Notes under the pieces: model-generated
The model's database searches: none
The model's input: only the letters and a program-made list of their open reading frames with translations
What the model was told of the DNA's origin: nothing
Program-made: the position numbers and the translations under genes
Shown: one piece after another, positions 42,345 through 54,367 of the stretch
How the letters are laid out: every line of letters starts with the position of its first letter
Position numbering within the stretch: position 1 is the stretch's first letter
Assembly: GCA_963678675.1 (NCBI GenBank)
Contig: OY783196.1
Coordinates: 24,964,827 to 25,028,826, forward strand
Length of the DNA stretch: 64,000 bases
Reading direction: 5' to 3'
Source: Xiphydria camelus
Lineage: Eukaryota > Arthropoda > Insecta > Hymenoptera > Xiphydriidae

Positions 42345-42577
42345 CACCCGGGGTCACGGATTCTGTCGCTGGTGATTTTTAAACCGTAATTTTTAAACGT
42401 AGGCTAACCAATGATCAATCAATTTTCATGCTTTCATTAGTCAGGACAAACACCGTCGTAGCTAACGAGAGCATGAGGACTAATTGTTCATTGACTAGTA
42501 CGTCTAAAAATGACATTTTAAAAAGTCACCAGCGACAGAATCCGAGTCCGCGGCGAGCGAATCCGTGGCCCCGGGTG
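42345..42577. mobile_element. 233-bp palindromic MITE, ends CACCCGGGG
   Basis: Left cacccggggtcacggattc with tgtcgctggtga is inverted at the right as tcaccagcgaca with gaatccgag...ccccgggtg. The symmetry continues to tttttaaacgt, caatgatcaat and catgct. TA flanks both ends (42,343-42,344 and 42,578-42,579). The right end carries an extra roughly 20-bp duplication of the gaatccg block. A single copy of the same end occurs near 49,790. Confidence 0.8.
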
Positions 42578-43860
42578 TACACTTACGCGCAGCTACTCGA
42601 GAACCCTACACACACTCACATACACATACACAAACTCACAAACGCGCGCACGTGCTTCTTATTTCGATCTAAAATCGAGATTAACTTCTTTTCGTAACGT
42701 GTAGATTTTTGAAAATTTTGTAATTTCATTGTAAAACTTGAAACGAGAGCGAGAGATAACCTGATTTACTGTTATTATTATTATTGTAATTAGCAGCGTA
42801 TCGGCGTAATACGATAACGATAACGATAACGTGGAATGATGACGTTGTTGCTAGCGAATTTGCTCCTACAGTTTTTGTACCGTTCTTTTTCTAAATAATC
42901 ACTTAGTATTAAAAGAAAAATGAGGAATATGTACGTTAAGAGGAACTTTTTGTACACACACTCAAACGTATACACACGCGGCTCTACGGCGAATCGTCGC
43001 CGATCGTCGATCGATTAGGCCCGAACGGCCGTGTTTCCCGCGAAGTACTCTAGTACGGCATACGAGTACTCCAATGGCGAAACTCATTTCGAGCAGAGTG
43101 ACTACTTTCCGTTCGGAATGGCTGCACCAATGCAATCGCATCGGCGCGGTCATATCCTTTGTCGAGAAAAGACGATCGTCTCTCGAGAGAACCTCGAAGC
43201 GAACATACCATATGAGTCGAAAAGCGTTTTCCCCTGAGCTTCACTGGCTGCCCCAAGTGTATTTGCATCCATTGTTATACCTTTACGTCGACAAAAAATA
43301 AAGATATACACTCAGTACAAGTCACTGCAGTCTAGAGGAAAACACTATAAACTTACTTGCCGGGAAAGAAACTTCAACCACGATTGTCTCATTATTTATG
43401 AACTTTTGGCTGACATCGATATGACTTTGTTGTAGATAAAAATGTAATCTTCAAAAAAAATATTATATAAACATGAGCCAAAAACTCATAGATAATGAGA
43501 TAATAGTAATTGAAGTTTTTTGCCTAGCGAATAAGTTTACTCACATGGTATGTACATATTTATCTACTGGCACGGACGCGATAAAATTTAACAAACGACA
43601 CGTACACTACGAAAGGCTCGAGTAGCTTATTTAAAGGATAAGAAGAAGACCAGAAATTTGTCGTACGTTAAGTGTTTCTCGCATGTACCTAGTTAGCGTT
43701 AAAGAAAAAAAACAAATGAGGTATTTCTTAAAATCTATATATAGGACATTCTGTCTGAGAGAAAGGGCAAAGGATAGATATAGTATAAAAGAGAGGAGAG
43801 GGGAGGAAGAAATCGATTTATCAGCAGGATAAAATTCTGAGGTGAAAAGAGGGCGAGAAC

Positions 43861-43915
<55 letters not shown>

Positions 43916-46900
43916 AGAGAGAGAAAGAAAGAGAGAGGACGACCGAGAGTGAGCGAATTTATCGAGAGGTAAAAAAGTGGGAGTCGAAGGAGGCGAGGGA
44001 GAAGAAGAGGAACGGTGAAAGAGAGAACGTACGAATGCGCGCGAAAGAGTGGGAGAGAAAGACAGCGAGAACGTTGCAAAGACAGAGAGAATAGTTTCGG
44101 ACAATGATTTTTTACCTTTTTCTAAAAACGTCAATCGATTTTAAGCTGTTCGTATAGTGGATCGATACCTCGATATTCGAAGATTTTCCGAGTTAACGTG
44201 GCGAGAAGTAAAACTTAATTAGTGTCGTGAAAAGTGTAGCGTTTGTATAATCGGTAAATTTCGCTAGAAAAAAAGCACATAACGCTGCGTCCTGGTCCCA
44301 TTTTCTCGAATCGTGGCGCCAGAGTTCGCGCATACCTAGTCCATTCTCTCTCGAATCATTTGTTCCCGTCGTCCGCCGTACCGGGTTTCGCTTCTGTAGC
44401 CCGGTTTCTTTCGGCGTTCCTTCACACGCGCGCGTGTTTCGTTTGAATGGAGAGAAAAGTTTCGCGGGTAGAAGCGTCGCGTTCGGAACGACTCCTGACC
44501 CCTGCCGAACCCATCGGTTAAGTCGCATACGAAGAAATAACGAAGGGCGGAAACATAGTTGCAACGAAACCGTTGCAGCTGCCGTCTTGTTTTCGTAGTT
44601 GCACGCATGGTTGTACTTTCGATTTACGCGCGTACGCTTCTACGTACGTACGGCTCTCGTGCTTTCCACTGTACAGCGTCGAGAAAACCCCAGATCGTTC
44701 GGAGGTTGGACGGAAGCTCACGTTTGAAAGTGGTAACAGCCACGTGCGCCTAGCCGGACCACCTCGCGTCGGCTTCATCATTGTACTACGCGTATCTCGA
44801 CGCGCGTATATACCGCGCGGAGACACATACGCATTCACACGCACCACATATACACACACACACACACATGCTCGCGCGAAGCAGACCACCGCGCCGAAAC
44901 GATATCCGGGCTATTTTTCCAAAAGTACGACAGCTACTTCTCTCCATCACGTGTAACGTATATAATATATGTGTAGAGGTACACCGTAGATAATTATCCG
45001 CGACAAAACGGAGAATTCGATAAAAACTCTTGTTCGACCACCTTCTCGACATACACGAGATCGGTAATCATCCGGACGATCGCTATAGGATCCTCCGAAA
45101 TATTATAGACCTCCGGTGGGTTTCTTTCTTTCCACTGCGAAACCGGAGAAAGGTCCGACGGACGACACGAGTCTCTAAGTACATAAAATTACTTAGCACG
45201 CGCGTGTATCCGTCGCGTATGTCATTTTTTATATGTATCGCGAAACCGAAGCGCGCCGAATCGATGCGGGACTCGACGAAGAGCGACGAGATCGCGAAGT
45301 TCTTCCCCTTCGACGTCGCCGCTCGGTGCGATTTTTCAATTCACTGTGATTGGCTCCGCAAAGCCGTGCTACGTCAGAATAACGGAACGGAAGAGCGGGA
45401 CGATCAGTTTCGAGGGCGGTGCATCGGGATCGAGCGGGCGACGGTGGATCGCGGTCCTCTCGTCGTCGCGGCCCTCCCGCGGTGGGCGTCCCGACGCATC
45501 GGCGTCGAAGCAACTCCGGCTTCTTCCGCGGTACGCAAAAAGAATCCTACAAAGCCACCGCACCAGGCCAACTAGAGTCGATCTTGTAATAACGTAGTCC
45601 TAATCGATAATCGTAGCTTAATTAATAAATGATACATAGAGTTTATTTTTTTGGTCGCAGATTATTGTTATAAATAAATAGATTTGGAGAGTGCGTGTGA
45701 AATGAGGTGATCAGGAGACGAGAGTAGATGAGTGATTTTAATGAAAGGGGTGGGGGGCGATCGGATAGGGGAGAGGACTCGAAAGGGGGGAGAAGAAAAC
45801 GAGATTGCACGACGCGAGAGGAGGGGCGAAAACGAGTACATGTATACATATATGTGAGAATTGAGAGCACCTTATGTTTAATTTAAACTACAGCGTAAAT
45901 AGTATGAATAGTGATGTAATGAGTGGCGATGCAAGAGGGTTCCATTGTTAATGAAATTAGCGATATGTTACCAAGCGCATTCTCTCGCGCGTAGGCACCG
46001 TCGATAAGCAGTCGCGAATATCCGGCGACGAGTAAAAAAATGAGACAGAGCTCGCCGCTCCGAAGGGGAAAACTGTTGGCTATGATTCTTATTGGTGCAA
46101 TTTCAATTATACATATTACATTTCGCATAATATCGCTGCGCTTGGAAGACCAAGTTCGGCAATGCACTCAAAGAAATCTCCTTGAGAGACGTCTTTCCGT
46201 CGCAGCTATAATTCTCCCTATCGAGTTGTTTTTCTCTCTGAGCATTTCGAGCGATTCTAGCAAATCCGAATGCAATGCCGAACTCGGCTCAAGAGAGAGA
46301 AATGCAAAGCAATTTCAATCTCTCGCGGAATCGCTCATTTGGCTGAGTGGTCCGGGGCATCCCCCTTCGGAGAGCCGGACTTCGTACGACGTAAAGATCA
46401 TATCTCGTACGCACACACATTGATACCTACGAGCGGCGGATACGCGATTCGTCTTCTCGACGAGAGCCAACGAGAGCTTTGGTATCGTGCGGTGGCTGAA
46501 TTGTGGCATTAATAAAATTAAGGCACGCTATTACGAACCCGAGTATAAAAAAACCCTGCCGCTGTCGACCGATTTCTTTGACCGCGAAAGAAACCCACGG
46601 AACGTATCAGGCTGTGAGATTCGGTGTTTCTATTTTGTCGGGACGATCTCCCTAATTCGTGTTTCTCGCTACGATCGCGTCGCGTAGAAGAGAACTCGAT
46701 TTCCGGCGGCGCGTGACTGCGTCCGTCGTGAACAGTAGAAATTGCCTGACGCTGACGAAGAACGAACTCGGGAGGAATCCTTTCCACTTTGCAATCGTTT
46801 TCGGGGCGAAATTATCGGAACAACGATTCCCGATTCCTTTTCGAAATTTTGACCTTGAGTTTTTTCCTGCATGCGCGCAAAGACATCGGTCTCGTTCGGC

Positions 46901-48870
46901 TCTTGACGGGACGAACGGGGCGAGGCATATAGGTGAAACGATGCGAAGCAGAGTAGAGCAGAGCAGAGCAGGGCAAAGCAAAGCAAAGGAAAGCGAGATC
47001 ACCTTATACAGACAGTATACAATGTACCCCGTTAGTCTCGAACGCGTGTACGCATACATAATATATTATACATATACGCACGCGTGGATATACGGACTGC
47101 GCGTAGAGAGTGCTGAAGCCCGCGAGGGCGGCGGCACCGCGTTCCGCGACGTGTTTCGTAGTAGGGTTGTACTTTCGTGCTCGTTTTTCAATCACTATTA
47201 TAATTACCTAAAAGTAATTTGTACTATGTAACTATTACTATTTTTATGAATTTTTGTACATTTTTCTAATTATTTTGTATAATAATCTTTAGCGGAAAGA
47301 AAGGAAAGAGTCTGGCACCTCCTCCCCCAGTGTTCAAAGGAAAGTCACGAAGGAAAGACGCGAGAAGCGAGAGATTCGAAGCGAAATGTATTAAGATCGC
47401 GCGTATAGTCGTTAATATAGCGAAGAATTTGTGCGTCGCGAGTCACGAGCATCGTCCGCTGTCTGTCGATCTATATCTGTCAGTTATCTGTCTGCGGTCT
47501 GTCTGCCCGTGCTGTGTTTTGCAGGGGGGAGATTTTTTCCTAATCCTATATACCACGTAGTGTTACTTTTTCGCTAATAAGGAAATACGATGATTTTTAT
47601 GTTTTGTATTAAAAGGCAAAAATCCTTAGAAACAAACTGCAAGAAAAGCACGAAGAAAAAAAGATGAGGATGTTGGTGATGGAGAAAACGACGAAGTCGA
47701 AGAAAAAAAAAATAACGAATAGTAATATAAACAAAAAAAAAGAAATCGCGGAAATGCGCGAACGTTAAGTGTGTGAACCTCCTTCGTAATTGAGACGTGT
47801 TTGTTATAATTATAAGAGTCACTTTTTTCCTTTTTCTTCAAATGAAAATGCTATAAAATAGATCGATTCTTTCATGGAGAGTCTTGACTTTGTCTGATCC
47901 TTCCGGAGCGAAGAATTTTCCAACCGGACCGCGCCTCACCCGAAACATCCCCGACTCCACTCCACGTCCCACATCCTTCCGAAAATCCCCTTTCCGGCCA
48001 AAAATTATATAAATTTCCAAAAGAAAGACGCATCCACGCATAGTCGTTTCGTACTACTATTCTACTTTTACTACTTGATATTTATGTGTAATTTTCGATT
48101 TTGTTAATTTCAATCCCTTTTAGTACTTTAATAAATGAGTTTGTTAAGAATAATTCAAATAGTCATTTTTGTTCGGTATACCATACAGTCGTATAGTTTT
48201 ATAAATTTTCGCCAACACAGGGTTACATTTACATAAACGAGCTGGGGATACATAAATGCGAGGAAGGTACGTTATACTCGGTTATTTTTTAAATAAGGTA
48301 CACCAAAGAGTCAACGCAGAATACGCACTAAATCGGTAACTAAACTGTAAAGCCGCGTATCTGTTGCTTTTACGTTTTTTTTTCAATTTTCTGCACGAAT
48401 GCATTTATAACATCCACTGGATGCAACGCTGACTGAATTATTGCGTAATATGAAAGATATAAGATAAATGACCCCCAATTCATAACCAAATCCTCAAATA
48501 TCTCTCTATTTTCTTATCATAGTCTGTTCATATGAATATCTTTACTATCCCTTATTATTTCAATTAAAATTTCTGTTAATTGAAGGCACAGCTAAAAATG
48601 TTATACTTTTATTAGAACTAAATATGTAAGTGGTTAGAAATTGAGCATAATTGGTTAGGATTTGGGACACTTACCTTAGTTTATACAATTAAGCGCGGAG
48701 TAAGACGCGTGCCACTGATAAGTCTTGCGCGTTCCATGCATAATCTGCTGACGATACGCCCGTAGGTATGCAGCATCCAGCAGCGATTTAAAGAGAACAA
48801 GAGAAAAAAGGAGATATAGACGGTAAGGAAGGGGATAGTCTTAATTAGAGCAAATTTCCCCCAAAAGACG
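42578..48870. other. Non-coding tract, orb2 3' UTR continuation or intergenic
   Basis: Dominated by simple sequence: GA runs at 43,860-43,935, a CA run near 44,850, a degenerate GCAGA/GCAAA run at 46,945-46,990 and A-rich stretches near 47,630-47,760. U-rich CPE-like TTTTTAT sits at 47,241-47,247 and 47,594-47,600. ORFs at 45,030-45,575 (181 codons) and 46,659-47,231 (190 codons) have no recognisable domain and no splice context, so I do not call them. Confidence 0.45.
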
Positions 48871-48877
48871 ACCCTTA

Positions 48878-49280
48878 TGTTGTCAGGTTGCTAGAAGTTA
48901 GTCTTGTTACAGCAGTCTCACTGTAGGTTAGTCTTTAGTCTTTGTTGAAAAAATTGGTCGGATCTCCTTTTTACGGAGATCTTCGAGATCACTACGGACA
49001 GCTGTATAGATTCGTATCGCGGTTCTTTTTGAGAGATAGCCTTGAGTGTGTGCTTTCCGTTCCGCCGGAGGTTGGAGAGTGCAGTTAGTTTGCCTCTCCA
49101 AAAGGTTTATTAAGCGGACTCCCGCTCTTGTTCGCGTTTATATCTTGCTGCCGTAAATTAGTTTTTCTGTTTTCTTTTCATGCCTTGTGTCAGGCTTGAG
49201 TAGTTTAATTTGCATGCGTAATGCTTTGTGCGTGTGCGTGTGCGTGAGTGAGTTTGTATGTGAGTTAGTAGCGGCAGGCG
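48878..49280 (+). other. Possible LTR-like fragment
   Basis: Starting at tgtcaggttgc, this stretch has a promoter-like GC/AT alternation, and the following sequence (49,455-49,550) repeats ggcggtttcccgc in a way that recalls the leader of insect LTR retrotransposons. No second LTR, primer-binding site or gag/pol was recognised, so this is only a suggestion. Confidence 0.15.
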
Positions 49281-49292
49281 CGGGAACGTAAT

Positions 49293-49450
49293 AGGTTTGT
49301 TCCAACCGAGCTGAGAACCGTACATGAACGGTACACGTCATGCGCAGTAGAGAAACGGTCATGCGCAGTAGTGAAAATTCGTTCCATCTTCCTACTGCGC
49401 ATGACGTGTACCGTTCCGTGTACGGTTTTCGGCTCGGTTGGAACAGACCT
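49293..49450. mobile_element. 158-bp hairpin MITE with AAT duplication
   Basis: Arms of about 58 bp start aggt(t/c)tgttccaaccgagc and end with gtcatgcgcagtag, inverted with few mismatches. AAT flanks both sides (49,290-49,292 and 49,451-49,453). The loop carries another direct copy of gtcatgcgcagtag. It lies about 0.8 kb upstream of the Rab24-like start. Confidence 0.8.
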
Positions 49451-50224
49451 AATATGTCTGGGCATTGAGATTACACTGCTGGCGGTTTCCCGCCTAACCA
49501 CTAGTTTTAGCGTTTTTGCGGTTTCCCGCTTAATATGTCACTACACTTAGTAGTGGTTGCAACGCTTTTCTTGGAATGTGGCTCGGTACCCGAGAGAGAG
49601 GTACTCAGGTTCGATAACGATAACGATTTCGATAACCGATCTGAACTTGCTGACGACGCCACACTCGCGGATGACTACACATGCGCATTCACGCTTCTCC
49701 GGTGATTCTATTGGACGAGACCCACGGGGGTGCTCATGCAAAAAACTCGCAATCTTGCTTTGGTAGGTTTGATCGCGGACATACGGTATACCCGGGGACT
49801 CGGATTCTGTCGCTCGGTACTCGCTGAATGCCGCATGTCTGGCGCCATGGGTAAACACCCAGATGATCCTCAGCGGGTTAAAAGTGCATCGAAGTGCATT
49901 TCTTCCTTACCGGACGGTTGCTTTTTATGATGAAGTTTCTACGCCAGTAACCAGAGTTCGATGCACAAAGAAATGTACGCTCTTGTTCGAATCATTTATC
50001 TCGCCTCAGCTGTAATTCAACGCTGACCATGTTTATAAACAGGAAGAGGTGTCTCCCGAAGCCAGCCCATTGTCAGACCCGTATAGAAATTATCAGTTAT
50101 TGTTGTGTCCCTCGTATATGATCTAGATTGCTATAGATGTCGAAAAGTAAGGCGATACAGTCTCGGCAAGCTTCGACCAGAAGAAAATCAGAGAAAACTT
50201 GCTTGATCCATCACACGCGTAAAA

Positions 50225-51294
50225 ATGAATGGGGCAGATGGAGTAGACTTGAAAGTGATTCTACTGGGCAGCCAGTCCGTGGGAAAGACTAGCTTGATGG
50301 AACGTTTCATGAATGATAGATTTAACGAGAGCTTCAAATATCAAAGCGTGAGTGTTTCCTGAGTAGCTGATGTTGAATTCTTAAATACAATGCCCTGGTA
50401 GAATATTTATTGGCATCGTTCTTTTGTGACACCTCTATAGTCGCGTATAAACATGACTTTCATCTCACCTTTATGTAAAAAGTTACTTTTTCTTTAGATC
50501 CTTGATAACTGAAAAACGTATTTATTCGTACAGCATTTTTAATATATCGATATTGGTACGATTGAATTTAACGATAAAGAACTAATATGATTCCATCTCT
50601 TATAGACGATAGGTGCTGCGTACGCAGCCAAACGAATCTCTGTCGATGATAAAACATTTATTTTGGGAGTGTGGGATACCGCTGGTTGCGAAAGGTAATT
50701 GTCTTCTACAAATTTCTCATTACTTACCGTAACAATAAGTCCACGGTTTATGTACTCTCGTAAATATTGAGAAATTATACGATTCACCTTGGTTAACACC
50801 CATTTACAGATACGAAGCTATGAGCAAGTTATACTATCGAGGTGCTAAAGCAGCTATAATATGCTACGACGTTACCAATGCGTATTCGTGGGAAAGAGCG
50901 AAGTTTTGGATCAAAGAACTTAGAAGCACCGAGGAAGAATGTAAAGTCTACATTTGCGCTACAAAGATAGACGTTTTGGAAGCAAATGTAGAAGCAACTC
51001 CTAATATCGAAGTTGTCGAACAATACGCTGAGGGAATTCAATCCAAGTTTTTTATGACTTCTAGTAAAAATGGTGAAAATATAAGTACGTAAACTGAGCT
51101 ATCCGCATTGTATTTTCTAATGTTTTGGTTTATTAGATGAACTTTGTTTTAATCCATCTATATATTTTTCAGCGGATGTATTTGAAACGATTGTTCGTGA
51201 CTATGCATCAAATCCAGATAATTTAAGGAACATGGAAGATAGCCCTACTCGTCTAGCGGCAGCTAATAAGACTCGTTGTTGTCCACTGAGATAA
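50225..51294 (+). CDS. Rab24: Rab24-like small GTPase, 202 aa
   Basis: Small GTPase of the Rab family, nearest to Rab24, which acts in late autophagic and endosomal membrane traffic. Exons: 50,225-50,347; 50,606-50,694; 50,810-51,084; 51,173-51,294. Together they give 202 residues, against about 203 for vertebrate Rab24. The P-loop is GSQSVGKTS (residues 15-23) and the effector region has TIGAAYAAK. Switch II is [20 protein letters not shown], and [11 protein letters not shown] and ATKIDVLE follow the Rab24 pattern. The base-recognition motif is TKID rather than NKxD, and the SAK motif reads SSKNG. The C terminus is CCPLR, a plausible double-cysteine prenylation site. The catalytic Gln of Rab GTPases is replaced by Cys (Rab24 has Ser there), so intrinsic GTP hydrolysis should be weak. 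Confidence 0.93.
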
Positions 51295-51345
51295 CGGAGA
51301 TAAAGAAAAAACTGACAGAGCCCTTGATAAAGTGGACTTACTTTT

Positions 51346-51968
51346 ATATCCTCTTCAGTCCCCTGGTCCAGCCAACTGGACACTTTTTATGTATGCCATA
51401 TTTCAAATTGCATACAATTTATGATACTTGATTCCATTTGTCCAGTAGGTACATGACTCTTACTTGTGTTTAGGCAACCAACTGCACCTAGCAGAATACT
51501 TGTTTTCTATTACTTGTCAACGAAAGTGAAGTTATGGCAAGCTCCAGCAAATCACTCTTAATCCTTTCAGGGCAAACTTTTTAAAAACAGAAAAAGTATA
51601 TAATAAACTTAAGATTTTATTTTGTTAGATTCTAAACTTTGAAAATTGGTTTTACGGTGATACCACAAAGCGCGAAAGAGTTAACGTGTTTTTTCTTTGT
51701 TCCTTTTGAATTAAAAAAAAATACATTTTTTTATTCTTGTAAAAAGCATATTTTAAATTAATGGAATAAATCTTTGTGTTTAATTTTACAATTAATTTTT
51801 TTCCAAACTGGGTCCCAGTGTCCAGCCAGCTGGACGCTGTTTTTTTTCAATATTAACAAAATAATTTTAAAAACAATGATATACACTGTTTTAAAACATT
51901 ATTTTTAATCATGCAACAAAAGAAAAATGATTAGATTACAAAAAAAAATGCTGGACTGAAGAGGATAT
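51346..51968. mobile_element. About 620-bp element with inverted ends ATATCCTCTTCAGTC
   Basis: Left atatcctcttcagtcc is inverted at the right as ggactgaagaggatat. Inside the left end is gtccagccaactggacactt, and at about 51,818 is gtgtccagccagctggac, a related internal palindrome. It begins about 50 bp after the Rab24-like stop, so it probably forms most of that gene's 3' UTR or flank. No ORF is present. Confidence 0.65.
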
Positions 51969-52909
51969 TGTTTGAAGTATATGTAATCGAAAAACAGCTT
52001 TTAGTTATTTTCTAACTAACGTACATACTCTGTAGACCAGAGATTCGCACTTGTTGAAGTCTTAGGCATCTATAGTAACACTTTGTTGCTTAATCCTCTC
52101 CCTCTCGAGCAACGATAGGTGCTATTGTTAATTAAGTAATAAGAACGGGCATATTATTGCAGTGATAATTGAATAAAAAATGAAGATACAAAAAATGATG
52201 CTATTATCTCTTTTTCCCATTACTCACAGATTTTAAGTAGTATCCGCATAATACTTGTTAGTGATAAAGCGATTGGTTATGTTTGTATTCTCTTTGGTAG
52301 GATGATATTACGTGTACAACTTTGATTTCGCCGTTTTTCGATTCGTGGATCGCTTCAAAAGATGACCAGTTTTTTCAACGCGGGATTCGTACGCTGCTCG
52401 AAAGATGTGAGAAAGTAGTGGCCAACAATATGGACAATACTTTGAATCATAAATATATAGCCAGTTTTTTAGAATAAAGCCTCGATTTTCGGAAAAACGG
52501 CGGAAGCAGAGTTATACACCTAATATATTACGATGAAACTTTTCATGGAATAGAGTTTCTCCTGAACGGATGAATTTAATATCACTGTTTGTTGAGATCC
52601 GTAGTGGTATTTAACGACATAAAAAATCGATATTTTTAAATTGGTCCAGTATTCCTTTACTTTCATGGTCCTAAAAAGAACAATAAATTATGATGATTAC
52701 CTACGAAGTATCCATATGACAAATTATCATAGAAAATGACTTACACCATTTTACATACCATTGATATAATAATTACATCATTTGCCATGTTAAATCGTAC
52801 ATATAATTAAAGATATATCGTCGATTAGTCAGTCCAACAATACGCTATTGTTAGAGCTTTCCACGATACGTCCAAGTTATACGAATGCTTGATATTATTC
52901 CTTTCAATG
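51969..52909. other. Intergenic, AT-rich, no gene seen
   Basis: Between the Rab24-like gene and the 3' end of the mitochondrial carrier gene. Nothing recognisable apart from AT-rich sequence. It should include the carrier's 3' UTR on the minus strand. Confidence 0.5.
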
Positions 52910-54367
52910 CTATCTTGACGACGATTCGTATGGAAATAAAGAGGCACAAATTATTTTCGCTTGCTCGTAGATGCCAAAGAATACGAAACCACCCAATGTG
53001 AAGCCGAAGACTCTTGGTGAAATCCCGGCAAACAATCTGAATACAGTGTTGCATTTAGGTATACATATATGTGCATAAAATTATATAGAATTATAAAATT
53101 TAAATATTAAAATATAGATTTTTTTAAACTACACATGGCTAAATTTACCCCTTAATCCCGTGTTTACAGTAAACCTCTCTTAGCATCGTTGATATTTTAA
53201 CTTCATCCCTCCCGGCTGATGTACAAGATAGCATAATTCTTGTTTTCGCAACATCCAATGGTGTCGTGATAGCAGCTGATATAGTCACTGAAATTAGTTT
53301 TGTAGTTTGCTTAGGTATCAGAGATTGTAGATTCTCAAAGTACAAAGTAGATCTAACGCTTATTCAAAGGTATACAGTATCGACCTTGCGGAATTATTGT
53401 CGAAAACATTATCGCAAAAATCCGCAAGATCCATACCATACGGAAAGAGTAATTACTGGAAGCTGCTCCACAAGTAGCTCCCTCGACGGGTGTACAGTCA
53501 CGGCCAACTTGGCGTTTCCAGACCAATTTGAAATACTCCCACAGAGGCATTTGAATTAGACCAAATGGTAAATCTCTAAGAACGGTACTCCCGTAACCAC
53601 GATACAGCATTCGCAACCCCAAGGTTTCAGAATCGGCCAGCAATGCTTGCTTCCTCTGTTTGACTACTTCTACAGGTACTCGGATCAGGCAGGCTGCCTA
53701 CAGAGAATACATTCCATTGCACGGAGCGTGAAAAGAATGTTATTTTAGTAGCTATTATTACTTGAACATTAGAAACTCTCATTGGCTACTCGTTAAATGT
53801 AAGTTACAAAAGAATCATTCGTTACCATCTCTCCCAAGGAAGCAGCAGCCATGTGTATGAATGAGTGATATTGTTGTGGTATGTACGGTTGAAAAATTTC
53901 TTTCGTTCCTTCGTACGTTATAAAAAATAGAGATGCTGCAAAAATTAATTTCAAAGTTATAAAAAAGATCCGAAACGCGAGAAACTTCGTATTATAATAA
54001 AATCTTACATGCTGGTGCAGAACCAATCATAACAGGTCCTAAACCTTGATATAACTGTTTGAAGCCACCGGATTTCATAAATCCATGTTGACTTTGTAAA
54101 CGTGTTTTTAACGTATCCAATGGGAAGAATATCGTATCGCATATAGTACCGGCGACCCCTCCCGACTAATGACATCGACATCACGCAATAAGCATAATTG
54201 GAGTAAACATAAATACGACAACGAAACGCGGGCCACAAAAGTAAGATAATTTTACTTTTATGTATAACTAATAATCGTACTTATGTGTAATAACTTACCA
54301 ATAAAGAAGACAGAAATATATTCCTTGCATTGATATAGTTCAAACCTTTAGTTTCTTCATGAATCAT
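52910..54367 (-). CDS. SLC25A26: Mitochondrial S-adenosylmethionine carrier, 280 aa
   Basis: Inner-membrane carrier that exchanges cytosolic S-adenosylmethionine for S-adenosylhomocysteine, feeding mitochondrial methylation. Six minus-strand exons fit by frame: 54,367-54,299; 54,165-54,009; 53,935-53,826; 53,697-53,457; 53,287-53,149; 53,036-52,910. Their sum is 843 nt. The three SLC25 repeats carry the signature motifs PLDTLKTR (about residue 38), PVEVVKQR and PLDVAKTR. The carrier-specific segments FFITYEGTKE, LYRGYGSTVLRDLPF and FTLGGFVFFGIYE match SAMC rather than other SLC25 members. I chose the first ATG (54,365-54,367) because the preceding ATG in another frame stops at once and the exon then joins SGGVAG in frame. 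The gene is divergent from RFT1. Confidence 0.92.

Noticed and set aside
45030..45575. 181-codon plus-strand ORF downstream of orb2
   Set aside because: No recognisable motif, basic low-information sequence in GC-rich DNA, overlapped by equally long ORFs in other frames.
46659..47231. 190-codon plus-strand ORF
   Set aside because: No domain, contains a GCAGA/GCAAA simple repeat, and an opposite-strand ORF of similar length overlaps it.
49540..49930. Autonomous retrotransposon body after the possible LTR-like segment
   Set aside because: No gag, protease or reverse transcriptase motif was found in any frame before the Rab24-like gene.
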